Assembly: GCA_947165025.1 (NCBI GenBank)
Contig: CAMUYQ010000001.1
Location: 186,001 to 250,000, forward strand
DNA length: 64,000 nucleotides
Source: an uncultured Lachnospiraceae bacterium
Lineage (GTDB): Bacteria > Bacillota > Clostridia > Lachnospirales > Lachnospiraceae
Direction: 5' to 3'
Below the pieces are notes generated by a model, which was given only the letters and a program-made list of their open reading frames with translations, did not search any database and was not told the origin of the DNA. Positions 46,601-55,500 of the stretch are shown piece by piece. The position numbers and the translations under genes were made by a program. Each line of letters begins with the position of its first letter. The first letter of the stretch is position 1.

Positions 46601-49600
46601 CGCATGTACCGTTACCTCGGTCTACAACATTCAGATATGTTACATTCCCCGATTCAAATTCGATACCCCTGTCACTTGCAGTTTCCGGAAGTGCCGTAGC
46701 TCGAAGTTCCATCTCTTCACAAAGCGAAGTTGTGGAGCCGCTTAACAGCGTAGCCTTCGTGGAAGTAAGCGAAACAGTTGATACCGGCTCATTAACGGTT
46801 ACTTCGCATTCATTCGAAGAAATGTTACCGTCATTAGATACAGCTTTGACTATGGTAGTTCCGCCGGCCTTACCGGTAAGCACACCCGTAGTTTCATTAA
46901 TCGTAGCTGCCGCAGGATTAGAACTTGTCCATTTCAGGCTCGTATCAGATGGCTGAACAGGATCAGCGTCATTGAAAACAACATCCAGTTTGAGTGTTCC
47001 GCCCTTTACCATCTTGGCCTTGGACGAAATTGTGACTTTCTTAACAGGTGTAGTAACCTTGACGGTACAGGTTGCAGTCTTATTTGATCCGTCAAGTGTT
47101 TTGGCAGTAATTGTGGCTGTTCCATTCTTTAACGGTTCAACTGTTACATCACCGTATCCCGTTTCCGTCATCTTAACAATTTGGGGATTACTGTTGGTCC
47201 AGCTCAGACGCGTGTCAGTTGCATAATCCGGTGTGATTGTCGGAGTCAGGTATGTAATGAACTCATCATCAGGATGAATGTAGACAGTAGACGGATTAAA
47301 CTCAAGTTTCTGTATAGGTGCTTTCCACATCGCATACAGATTGACAGTTCCGCCATCTTTGGAAGTCAGATTCTTAACTGATGCTTTATTCGCATAAGTC
47401 GTTCCATTTCCGTCAGTCTCGGTGTTCCACCCGGCAAAAACATATCCTGTCTTCGTAAATGTATTGGCACTCAGAGTGTAATTCGACCCATATGCAGCCT
47501 GAGTCGGTGCCATCGTACCTGTTCCGCCGTTAGGCCAGTATTTGATCTTATATGAATTGGGCTTGTACTTGGCCGTGAGTGTATAATCAATATACAAGGG
47601 GGCTCCATACATATCATACAGCGGAAGGTTATTGGTACATCCCTGTAAATGCGACTCATACCAACCAATAGCTGAGTAACCTTCCGGCGCGATCGGATTG
47701 TCGAAATAAACATTGAAGCCCTGGGTATATCTCGTAGGATTTGTAGAAGGATTCTTGCCGATTCCTGCATTATAATTAATCTTATATGATGCAGTAAAAT
47801 AAATCTCGGCCTTTCCGGAGCTGGAGGCTCCATAAGCTTCGGCATATACCTGATACTCTATAGAGGTTGTCCCGCTCGGAATATTGCTAATATCATCAGT
47901 AACCTCAAAATATGTCTGTCCGGGTTCAGGATAATAATATCCCAACGTTTCTTGAGAGTAACTGTATTCATACATCGTATCGGAAATTTTTGTCTTAATG
48001 ACCGAGGTTCTTTGTAACATGAAGTCAGTAGCCCCCGTTACCGCATTGAACTTTACCTTGACAGTGTTGCCGGATTTTGTTGCAGTAACAACAGGATTAT
48101 CAATACTGACAGAAAACGTCCTTGTACCCTCTACCGACCCATTGCAAACAGATGCAAGGATTTTGGCATTACCTGTAGATAAAACAGTCATCAGACCATT
48201 CTCATCAATAGTGGCGACAGAAGTATCAAGGCTTGTCCACGAAACATCTCCTTCAAATGTTGCACCTGCAGGAGTCGGAACAACACTTAACTGGTATGTT
48301 TTCCCTGCAAAAAAGGGTTCCGGTTCAGAACACTTAATGCTGAGCCCCTGTAATGTTCTTGCAACATGAACATCAAAAGAGGTACTTACGTTTCTATCCC
48401 TCGTTGTAACAGTTATCGTTGCAGTGCCCATTCCGACACCGGTGATAACACCTTTTTTATCGACAGTTACAATACCTTCATCTGAAGAAGTCCAGACGAG
48501 TCTCTTATCCGTAGCATCTGTCGGATAAACCGTGTATTTAACAGAATAATCTTCCTCTTTATTTATATCGATATATCCATCAATATATCCCGGATCATCG
48601 ATATCGATCTCTTCAACGGGTACTATAGTCGCATCCGTGATATTCTTGGTAAATGCCTTGATCCTGGCATTACCGGAATAGTATCTGCCTTCGTATAAAT
48701 CATCCCATCTGCTGCGATATGCGAAGCTCTGTCCCGGCTTTATGGCAGTATTAAACTGCGCCGTACCGTTATTGCTTTCACTCTCAACAGCGATCTGGCA
48801 ACCATCTTTAGGATCCACAACCACAGAAAAGATCGTGCCTTTTGTCATCTCAACGCGATCGGAAAGTTCGACAACATGATATCCGTCAAACGGAAAAGTC
48901 GCTGTCTCCTCCGAAACAAGTGTTCCGCTCTCCGGATTATCCGGATTTGTAAGGTCAGTGTAAATTCTTATATTAACCGTTGCATTCGAACCGCATGTTT
49001 CAACACCAACTGCACGAAGTTCTTCCGTTCCATCTTCTTCAGAGGCAACTTCAAAGACATTTGCCATCTTGTTGTTTTCATAAGAAAACGGCTCACCTAT
49101 CGAACCATCATACTGATAGTTGTTATCATAATCGGATGTATCCGTAAACGAGAAGAAAACACAGTCATCCACAAGGCTCTTATCGCAGTATGACATCCAG
49201 AAATAGCCGGAATACTCCTGCCTATTACTGTATTTTCCGGTCGTCCAGCTGTTTCTTACAAGCCATGCTCCGTTTGTTTCGGGTGTTACCGGAAACTTGG
49301 TTTTATCAAAATTATCATCCCAACCGACTATCATTACCGCATGATTCGCTGAAGTTGGATAAGGACAATAATATGCATTATTAGATGTGTTATAGAGGGA
49401 ATCGCTTGTTATTGCAGCCAGACTGTTCGCAGCATAGAAACTGATACCACCTGCACCGTATTTTTTTATATATTCTTTAACTATATCCGGATTGTTTTGA
49501 AGACTTACATGTTCAACAGATTCGAGATATGCGACATCATCATATGCCTTGGAATCATCAAGTTTAGTCAGATTGTCGACACTGCCGGCGAGACTGTATG

Positions 49601-50426
49601 GAACAGTAGCCTCATTTGCCGCACCCATCCAGTTCATCAGAGTATGCGTTGCCAGATAATAGTTTCCGCCTCGCTCCAGGAATCCCTTTCCCCATACATT
49701 TTCACTCTGATCGCCTTCTGTAAGGCCAAGAGGATCGATGACCGAATTCATCGTATAATATGCAAGATGAAGTTCCGACAGTCCATCCTGTCCCAGATTG
49801 GCATTGACATTAGCAGTTCTGCTCTGGGCAGCAAGTGAGAACTCGGCAAGTCCTATAGAAGAAAATGCCCAGCACGTACCATATGGGTTCTGGTTTCTGA
49901 GTGGAATTGAATTCAGAAGAGATTCATTAACATATCTTGATTCAAGGGAACTTCCACGAAGATTGTGATACTGCTCTTTTAAAACACTGGGGTCTCTGTA
50001 ATTCTCAGGAGCAACGTAACCTGTCGCATACTCTACTCCCTCTTCAAGAGCGCCCGCACCGGGATTCTCGTCCTCCTCAGTCTGTTCACCCTCAAGGGCT
50101 TTATCACCTTCAAGGCTCTCTTCAGGCACAACTTCACCTTCAGGCAGCTCTTCACTTTCAGGCTGCTCGCCCTCTTCTTCACCCGCTTCGCTAAAATCAT
50201 TTGCGCCTAATTCATCCGCCGGTGTACCTTCAGAAGTGTCCACCGTTATTTCCTGTCCGGATTCGGAATCTGCGCCAGGATCTTCTTCACCCTCAGCATC
50301 TTCAACATACTCCGACGACAGCGTCGGTGTATTGCCCTCAAATACCTCAGGCTCTGCAAATACGGTTACCGTATCCGCAAATACGAGCGAAAGTGCAAGT
50401 ACAAGACTAAGTATCCTTTTCTTCAT
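43602..50426 (-). CDS. Giant secreted papain-like (C1A) protease with Ig-like repeat array
   Basis: A 2274-residue secreted protein. Residues 1-24 are a signal peptide, 28-130 an acidic Glu/Pro-rich stretch. Residues about 170-430 are a C1A papain-type protease: Gln179, Cys185 (PYGTCWAFSS), His362 (ANHAVMIVGWD), Asn392 (LVRNSW). A lectin-like domain follows (about 440-600, as in many gut Firmicute C1 peptidases), then two Big2-like domains, a Fn3-like domain and two Listeria-Bacteroides (InlB B) repeats (ending NLYAMWK). From DNA position about 47325 to the end it is an alternating A-B Ig-like array: six A-B pairs and a last A module. No LPXTG or other anchor was seen, so attachment is unknown. 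It has its own promoter (50494-50522) and AGGGAGA before the ATG. Confidence 0.9.
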   Translation of the reverse strand: MKKRILSLVLALSLVFADTVTVFAEPEVFEGNTPTLSSEYVEDAEGEEDPGADSESGQEITVDTSEGTPADELGANDFSEAGEEEGEQPESEELPEGEVVPEESLEGDKALEGEQTEEDENPGAGALEEGVEYATGYVAPENYRDPSVLKEQYHNLRGSSLESRYVNESLLNSIPLRNQNPYGTCWAFSSIGLAEFSLAAQSRTANVNANLGQDGLSELHLAYYTMNSVIDPLGLTEGDQSENVWGKGFLERGGNYYLATHTLMNWMGAANEATVPYSLAGSVDNLTKLDDSKAYDDVAYLESVEHVSLQNNPDIVKEYIKKYGAGGISFYAANSLAAITSDSLYNTSNNAYYCPYPTSANHAVMIVGWDDNFDKTKFPVTPETNGAWLVRNSWTTGKYSNRQEYSGYFWMSYCDKSLVDDCVFFSFTDTSDYDNNYQYDGSIGEPFSYENNKMANVFEVASEEDGTEELRAVGVETCGSNATVNIRIYTDLTNPDNPESGTLVSEETATFPFDGYHVVELSDRVEMTKGTIFSVVVDPKDGCQIAVESESNNGTAQFNTAIKPGQSFAYRSRWDDLYEGRYYSGNARIKAFTKNITDATIVPVEEIDIDDPGYIDGYIDINKEEDYSVKYTVYPTDATDKRLVWTSSDEGIVTVDKKGVITGVGMGTATITVTTRDRNVSTSFDVHVARTLQGLSIKCSEPEPFFAGKTYQLSVVPTPAGATFEGDVSWTSLDTSVATIDENGLMTVLSTGNAKILASVCNGSVEGTRTFSVSIDNPVVTATKSGNTVKVKFNAVTGATDFMLQRTSVIKTKISDTMYEYSYSQETLGYYYPEPGQTYFEVTDDISNIPSGTTSIEYQVYAEAYGASSSGKAEIYFTASYKINYNAGIGKNPSTNPTRYTQGFNVYFDNPIAPEGYSAIGWYESHLQGCTNNLPLYDMYGAPLYIDYTLTAKYKPNSYKIKYWPNGGTGTMAPTQAAYGSNYTLSANTFTKTGYVFAGWNTETDGNGTTYANKASVKNLTSKDGGTVNLYAMWKAPIQKLEFNPSTVYIHPDDEFITYLTPTITPDYATDTRLSWTNSNPQIVKMTETGYGDVTVEPLKNGTATITAKTLDGSNKTATCTVKVTTPVKKVTISSKAKMVKGGTLKLDVVFNDADPVQPSDTSLKWTSSNPAAATINETTGVLTGKAGGTTIVKAVSNDGNISSNECEVTVNEPVSTVSLTSTKATLLSGSTTSLCEEMELRATALPETASDRGIEFESGNVTYLNVVDRGNGTCVLKPTGILPDGKSTVTVNVTANAVDGSHKYAVCTVTINQRVESVKISGSENIPFNTTKTLVPVFNEGKSYQPQNKAVTWHTSDASVAAVSTAGVVTGKAGGTAKVWAVSNEGAIKSNECQITVVQPVKSITLSETKKTLGCGSTSSLCDEFVLQATALPATASIRDLEIYSADSNYLTVTDNGDGTAKVKSTGKLPAGKTSFVVNVIAKAVDGSKVTATCPVTIYQKVETIELNKSELALGCGKTMALTPTFNRKAEGAELPNQPNNKALEWKTDNDTVAVVNASGVVTAKAGGEANIWAVSKENGSIESNKCKVTVTEYVSSVAFTAGTVNLMAGTSAELCEETTVATIVNRPTATDKSVVFTCSNDLYLTVTDNGDGTATVKPTGNFPAGQVKTSVRLTATATDGSKKSAVCTVNINQRMESIRINAGPVDLTTGQSFAMRSVLNGGMVQPADRTLVWSSSDPLVATVNASNGTVTAKSRGTATIKATSKDGSIESNECTVNVFQPVTSVKFNKTALNLSTGSTDAFRQEGILIPTVLPDNSSLPVLNFTSSAPQYLEVEKDSAGNAVLKPTGNLPAKATSVAVKITATTTDGSNKSTVCTVTLKQAVETLTFKQLNADGKAQVMRGKTLGLTPVFNEGLPYQPADKGLIWTTADPEIAVNANGVITGKSETTVGHYATVNVKSKDLVGKDFNVDVEVFEAVTGVKFNKTALNLATGSTDAFRQEGILTPEIVPATARYQELKYTSSAPQYLDVRDNHDGTISLLPTGQLPAKAVQTAVKITATSTDGTNKSTVCTVTLKQAVETLTFKQLNADGKAQVMRGKTLGLTPVFNEGLPYQPADKGLLWSIADGGTGIAVVNPNGTLTGKAVGNTSVIVKSKDLIGKSFTFPVETFEAVTTLTLNKTTMTLSTGSDPGRRQQGKLIPIYGPANATYKDVEYTSSAPQYLTVEKDAEGNAILKPTGNLPTKAVQTTVKITAKTTDGSNKSSVCTVTLINLD
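44065..44813 (-). repeat. Near-identical internal DNA duplication, period 585 bp
   Basis: Two blocks of about 165 bp (44065-44228 and 44650-44813) are nearly identical, offset by exactly 585 bp (195 codons), with only a couple of differences. They encode the end of one A module and the B-module stretch around ADGKAQVMRGKTLGLTPV. Elsewhere the modules match only at protein level, so this is a recent duplication or gene conversion within the array. Confidence 0.85.
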
Positions 50427-50493
50427 GTGATCAGATCTCCCTTGTTTATATATAAAAAACGCATATTATCACATCTTATCCCAATTATGATGA

Positions 50494-50522
50494 TTATACC
50501 CCACAGCAGTCACGAAAACAAG
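50494..50522 (-). promoter_or_regulatory. Promoter of the giant protease gene
   Basis: TTGTTT (50517-50522), 17-base spacer, TATAAT (50494-50499) on the minus strand. The leader is about 65 bases. Confidence 0.6.
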
Positions 50523-50553
50523 GCGAAACCCTTGAAAATATCAACAAAAACAG

Positions 50554-50589
50554 CAAAAAAATCCCGTGACAATTGCCACGGGATTTTCC
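50554..50589 (-). terminator. Terminator after pckA
   Basis: Minus-strand stem AAAATCCCGTG/CACGGGATTTT (about 50557-50587), 8-base loop, followed by a run of U. Confidence 0.93.
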
Positions 50590-50620
50590 CTATAAAACCT
50601 ATATATTATGATTTTACAAA

Positions 50621-52336
50621 TTACAGAGCATCAACGAGCTTCTGAACAGCTGCGAGAGCCTCATCGGGAAGCTTGTCATAGCCTTCCTTCTTCTCAGCAA
50701 AGCCCTTAACTGCGTCAACACGGTTCTGCATAGCAGCCTTAAGTGCAGCCTTGTACTCAGGATCGTTAAGATCGGGTGTGAAGTCACCTGTCTTGCCGTT
50801 CCAGTCATTCATGATCTCGATGTCCTCGAAAGGTCCCCACTTCTCAAACTTAGCCTTTCCTTCAACGATAGTCTCAAGGATTCCGAGAGTGTCTTCCTTC
50901 TGGCACTTGTGTCCCATGAAGTCACCTGTGTTAACGATGTAGCAGTCAACGTTCTTCTCTGCAACGAGCTTCTTGAACTTGTCATAGTCGTTAACGAGAG
51001 GATATGTTCTGAACGGGTTAGCGTAAGGAACGATACGAAGAGCATTCATATCTGTACCAGCTTTTACACGCTCAGCTGTAGATGTCTTTGTAGCAAGTGT
51101 AGCACCCATAACAGATGCAAGTGCAGCACCTTTAAGTTTAACAACGGGCGGAATTGCAGGATCCTTCATGATCCAGAAGATCGCATTAACGGGAGCATCG
51201 ATCTTATCAACACGGTTCGGGCTCCAAAGCTTTGACTTGATGGCACGTCCGTTACCGTTTCTGATATCCTCCGTAACGATCTGGATCTTACCGTTCTCAT
51301 CCATCGTAGCCGAGCAGTTCTGAACAGTAAGAAGATAATCGTTATCAGGACATCCTGTAGGATAATCGTTTGTCTTGTCGAAGTATGTAGGCTCAAGTGC
51401 GATCGAAGCACATGTATCAGAGTTGATGATGAACGCATCATCGTGAAGAACCTTGATACCGCCGAACTTGTCATACTTGCCGTCATGCTTAGCATGTGTA
51501 AGTGTTGACTTACCTGATCCTGACAGACCATAAACTGAAGCAACGAACTTCTTGCCGCCCTCAAGTGAGTATTCCTTCTGTCCGCCGTGGCATGATGCAT
51601 AACCGTTTCTGTTAGCAAGAGCCCAAGCCATTGTAAGAGTACCCTTCTTGTGCTCACCGAAGTACTTCATACCAAGGATTGCAGCACAGTTCTGGTTTGT
51701 ATCGAAGTAGCAAAGTGTAAGATCATCAGACAGGCAGCTGTAATCTACGTCCGGAGCGGGTTCGGGTGCCCACTGGGGATCCGAGAAGATGTAGATATCA
51801 GGCTCCTTGCCATCGCCGATAGGCTTTGACTGAGCATACATCTTGTTATAGGAGTCGCTCATGTACTGGAAGTTGAGCATCCAGTTGTAAAGGAGGTTCT
51901 CCTCACCTTCGGGAATAAGAAGATGAGCCTTTGCCATGAACTCAGGATCAAGTCCCACATAGCACTCTGCATGATACATTGTCTTCCAGCGTGTCTTGTA
52001 GACAGCATCCATAACAACCTTATCAAGCTTAACCTCATCAACACCGGGCTCGCCCTTGATACGTCTTGCCTGAGCATAACGTCCTGTAACAGCACCGTCG
52101 TTGAACAGAAGAACCTTTGCATCCTTCTCAAGTCCAAAAAGCTCGCCATCCTTAACAGGCATATCAGTTACGATAGTACCCGGAGAATTCTTTGCAAGCT
52201 CATAAGCTTCTTTTAATGTGTTGATCTTGACAACGTTGTTCTGATAGAAAGCGCCTTCAATGATGGAACGCGTTCTTGAAAAACCAACTTTGTCTTTTCC
52301 GATCTCACTGATCGGATAATACGCTTTTGTTGACAT
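50621..52336 (-). CDS. pckA: Phosphoenolpyruvate carboxykinase (ATP)
   Basis: PckA interconverts oxaloacetate and phosphoenolpyruvate with ATP/ADP; in fermenting anaerobes it often runs toward oxaloacetate for succinate or anaplerosis, while in others it is gluconeogenic. The protein has 571 residues. The nucleotide-binding P-loop is YGLSGSGKSTLT (about 269-280), followed by GGIKVLHDDAFIINSDTC (kinase-2) and SMGATLATKT-like substrate segments. I chose the ATG at 52336 (MSTKAYYPISEIG) with AAGGAGGAG upstream; an earlier ATG would start in the leader. It lies between the two giant genes and has a strong promoter overlapped by an inverted repeat. Confidence 0.94.
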   Translation of the reverse strand: MSTKAYYPISEIGKDKVGFSRTRSIIEGAFYQNNVVKINTLKEAYELAKNSPGTIVTDMPVKDGELFGLEKDAKVLLFNDGAVTGRYAQARRIKGEPGVDEVKLDKVVMDAVYKTRWKTMYHAECYVGLDPEFMAKAHLLIPEGEENLLYNWMLNFQYMSDSYNKMYAQSKPIGDGKEPDIYIFSDPQWAPEPAPDVDYSCLSDDLTLCYFDTNQNCAAILGMKYFGEHKKGTLTMAWALANRNGYASCHGGQKEYSLEGGKKFVASVYGLSGSGKSTLTHAKHDGKYDKFGGIKVLHDDAFIINSDTCASIALEPTYFDKTNDYPTGCPDNDYLLTVQNCSATMDENGKIQIVTEDIRNGNGRAIKSKLWSPNRVDKIDAPVNAIFWIMKDPAIPPVVKLKGAALASVMGATLATKTSTAERVKAGTDMNALRIVPYANPFRTYPLVNDYDKFKKLVAEKNVDCYIVNTGDFMGHKCQKEDTLGILETIVEGKAKFEKWGPFEDIEIMNDWNGKTGDFTPDLNDPEYKAALKAAMQNRVDAVKGFAEKKEGYDKLPDEALAAVQKLVDAL

Positions 52337-52382
52337 ACAGTCTCCTCCTTTATATGAAAAACTACAATTAAAATCCAAACTG

Positions 52383-52412
52383 CATTATCGCAAAAGTGCC
52401 CGATAATGTCAA
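52383..52412 (-). promoter_or_regulatory. pckA promoter with overlapping 8-bp inverted repeat
   Basis: On the minus strand TTGACA (52407-52412), 17-base spacer and GATAAT (52384-52389), with TGC before the -10. A perfect inverted repeat, CATTATCG (52383-52390) and CGATAATG (52401-52408), arms 10 bases apart, covers the -10 and part of the -35. It resembles an operator for a dimeric regulator; which one is unknown. Confidence 0.7.
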
Positions 52413-52463
52413 TGTTTTCTTTTGGTTTAGGCGTTTGTACTTCTTTTGATTGAGCACTCATGC

Positions 52464-52496
52464 AGAAGCACCCCTTCCATCCGGAAGAGGTGCTTC
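52464..52496 (-). terminator. Hairpin after the giant repeat gene, weak terminator
   Basis: Imperfect stem GAAGCACC-CTTCC/GGAAG-GGTGCTTC (52464-52496) 20 bases past the stop. It lacks a clear U-run on the minus strand, so it may be a processing or weak termination hairpin. Confidence 0.5.
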
Positions 52497-52515
52497 GAAA
52501 ATCATTAATAAAGAC

Positions 52516-55500
52516 TTATTCTACTACTTTTACTCTGAATGTACGTTCGGCCGGAACTCCATTGCACTGAAGGATATCGTTCCAAGGCTGGGAGTAAACA
52601 TGAATCTCCGTAGTACCGAGACCTTTTGCGTCGATAACACCCGTCCTGCCGACAGAGACAGCCACTCCACTATCATTATTCTTACGGTTTACCGTAGCAC
52701 AGTCTGTATTGCTGCTTTCCCACTTAAGGGTATTGAACGAGGCATCAGGAGCCACCCAGCCACTGTTGACGACAGGATTTATAACAAGTCTCTCTCCGAC
52801 CTTCATTGTTACATCAGCTATCTCATTAATTCTAACGATCGCCTGAACAAGGTTGATCGTACATACAGCGGTCTTATTTGTTCCGTCAGTTGTTCTTGCA
52901 TAGAGCTGTACACTGACTCTGGACTGATTCCTAGGAAGATGTTCTTTACCCTTTACCTTAACTTCCGTATCTGAGAGTCTCTCAAGTTCAACATACTTAT
53001 CATCGGAAAGTGTGAAATCTACATATGAGATATTCGGAGATCCCTCAAGAGTTGCAGTTATAACTGTATAACCATCCGGCAGGAAGTACTGGTTTGTCTT
53101 ATCAAGGCTTATTCCCGTAGCAGGTTTAATTACCCTAACAGTACATGTATTGCACAATTGATCTACTGCGCCTTCAACATCCATATTGGTGGCCTTGATC
53201 TCAGTAACACCTTCCTTATATGCAACTACAACTCCATTTACTACTTCCGCCACAGTAGGATCAGAACTGGACCATCCCGTAATCTTCTTATTTGCTGGCT
53301 GTCTGCCTCCTTCATTGAAGACAGGCTGTATCGACTGTTTTTTCCTGTTGGTCATATTAAGCCTGATCTCGCCCGGAAGTTTGATAGACTCAACCTTCTG
53401 ATAGATCGTTACAGGTACTGACGCACTCTTGTTGCTGCCGTCTGTAGTCTTTACGGTTATCCTTGCAGTGTACTTGGACTGACCTGCAGGAAGCTCACCC
53501 GTTGTCTCTATCGTACATGTTCCATCATTGTTATTAGTTACAGTAAGATACTTCGGTGCGGATGATACAAACTCAACACTCCTGTGCGAAGCATCTGACG
53601 GAGCCACATCAACAGTAAGGTTAGCTCTCATCTTTGAAAGCGGATCGGACGGATCTGACCCGGTTGCAAGCACAACAGGACCTGTTAAGGCCTGACCCGG
53701 AGTATTACCTACAAACATTACAGAAGTTACGGGTTTAATTACATTAACATCAACTTCCGTCTGGTACATGGATCCATCATTTGCCCTGATTGTAATTGTC
53801 GCTTTACCAACAGCATTAGGAGCTGCGGTGATAACACCACTGTTTGTAACGCTTATACGTCCGGAGCCATCAGCTATCCATGTGAGGCTCTTGTTATCAG
53901 GCTGCAGTCCTCCATTATTAAACTTCGGAACTGCTGTCACTCTTCTGCCTGCGATAACGCTTATAACCTGTCTTCCCGAATCAGGATCAACAGTTGTAGC
54001 CGGTGACGATATTTCGATCTTATTTACGTACTGAATAACAGTTACATTACATACTGCTCTCAGGTTGCTGCCGTCAATTGTCTTGGCTGTTACCTGTACA
54101 GTTGTTCTTGTTGCTCCCTTAGGAAGGTTTCCTGTCGGAAGGAATCTGGCAGTACCGTCATGATGATTCTCGACTGTCAGATACTGCTCATTAGATGATA
54201 CAAATTCAACATCCTTATATGTCGGAGCACCATCAAATACAACAGCAACATTTGCGCCCTGTTCGGTTGTTCCTACCGACATTGTATTTATCTTCTGACC
54301 ATTGGGCAGGTTACTATTAAGTCCTTCAAAGTGAATACCTGTTGCGGGTTGTACTACCCTTACAAGACACTCATTCGAAGAAACTCCGTCAACAGTATTA
54401 ACTGTTACCTTGGTAGTAGCACCGACCTTAAGTCCTTCAACTACACCATTCTTTGTAACCGTAGCGCAAGGATTTGATGAATCCGCGCTGTCAACAGCCG
54501 ACCAGCCATTATCCTGCGCGCCCTTGTTGAGAGGCTGTCTTTTATCCTCACGATTTGTATTGTATAAAGGATAAAGTGCTTTCTTCTTGCCTACAGGGAT
54601 TATTATCTCGTGAGGCAGCTCTACATTTTCAGTAATCTGGTATACGTTAAAGGTCATGACGGCTGTCTTATTGCTTCCATCAAGCGCCTTAGCTGTAACC
54701 TTAACTAATACGTTGCTTCTTCCCGCAGGAAGATTTCCTGTAGTCTTAACCTTTGCACCGTCTCCGTTCTCATCAGGGATGACCTCAAGATACTCAGGTG
54801 CGGATGAAGTATATTCAAACTTTCTCCTGTCGGCCGGCCACACACTCGTATCGTTTATTGTTGTTCCGGTGTCACCACCGTCTGCCTCAGCAAGAATCTC
54901 TGCCTCATCACAGAATGAAGGGGTGGAACCTGTCCGGATCATATTTCCATCAGCTGAACCTGTAGTACGCGTTATTGTCATATTACCGACAGGTTTAACT
55001 ACAGTTACATTAAATTCTGCAGTAAGATTACTTCCATCCAGGGCCGTTGCTGTAACAGATGTAGTATCGGCAGTAGTCGTATTGGCAGTAATTATACCAT
55101 TACTGCTTATTGTTATAAGATCCGTGTCATAATTTGAATAAGCAAGTTTCTTATTGTCAGGCTGCACTCCGCCGTCATTAAATACAGGCGAGATTACATG
55201 TCTCTTGCCGATTCCAAGTGTAACATCCGCAATCTGAATGCTTTCAACTTTCTTAACTATTGTTACGTTACATACTTTTCTCAGATTGCTTCCATCTGTT
55301 GTTCTTGCAGTAACCTGTACCGTTACTCTGGAAGCCTTAGCAGGCAGTTCTCCGGTCGGTACAAGCCTTACCTTATCACCAATGATTTCTTCATTGGAAT
55401 CTTTTATTCTTTCGATTTTCAGATAATTTTCATTTGAAGACGTGAAGTCAACATAGGTGATCGTAGGATAATTTTCAAACAGCGCCGTTAATTCAGGTCC

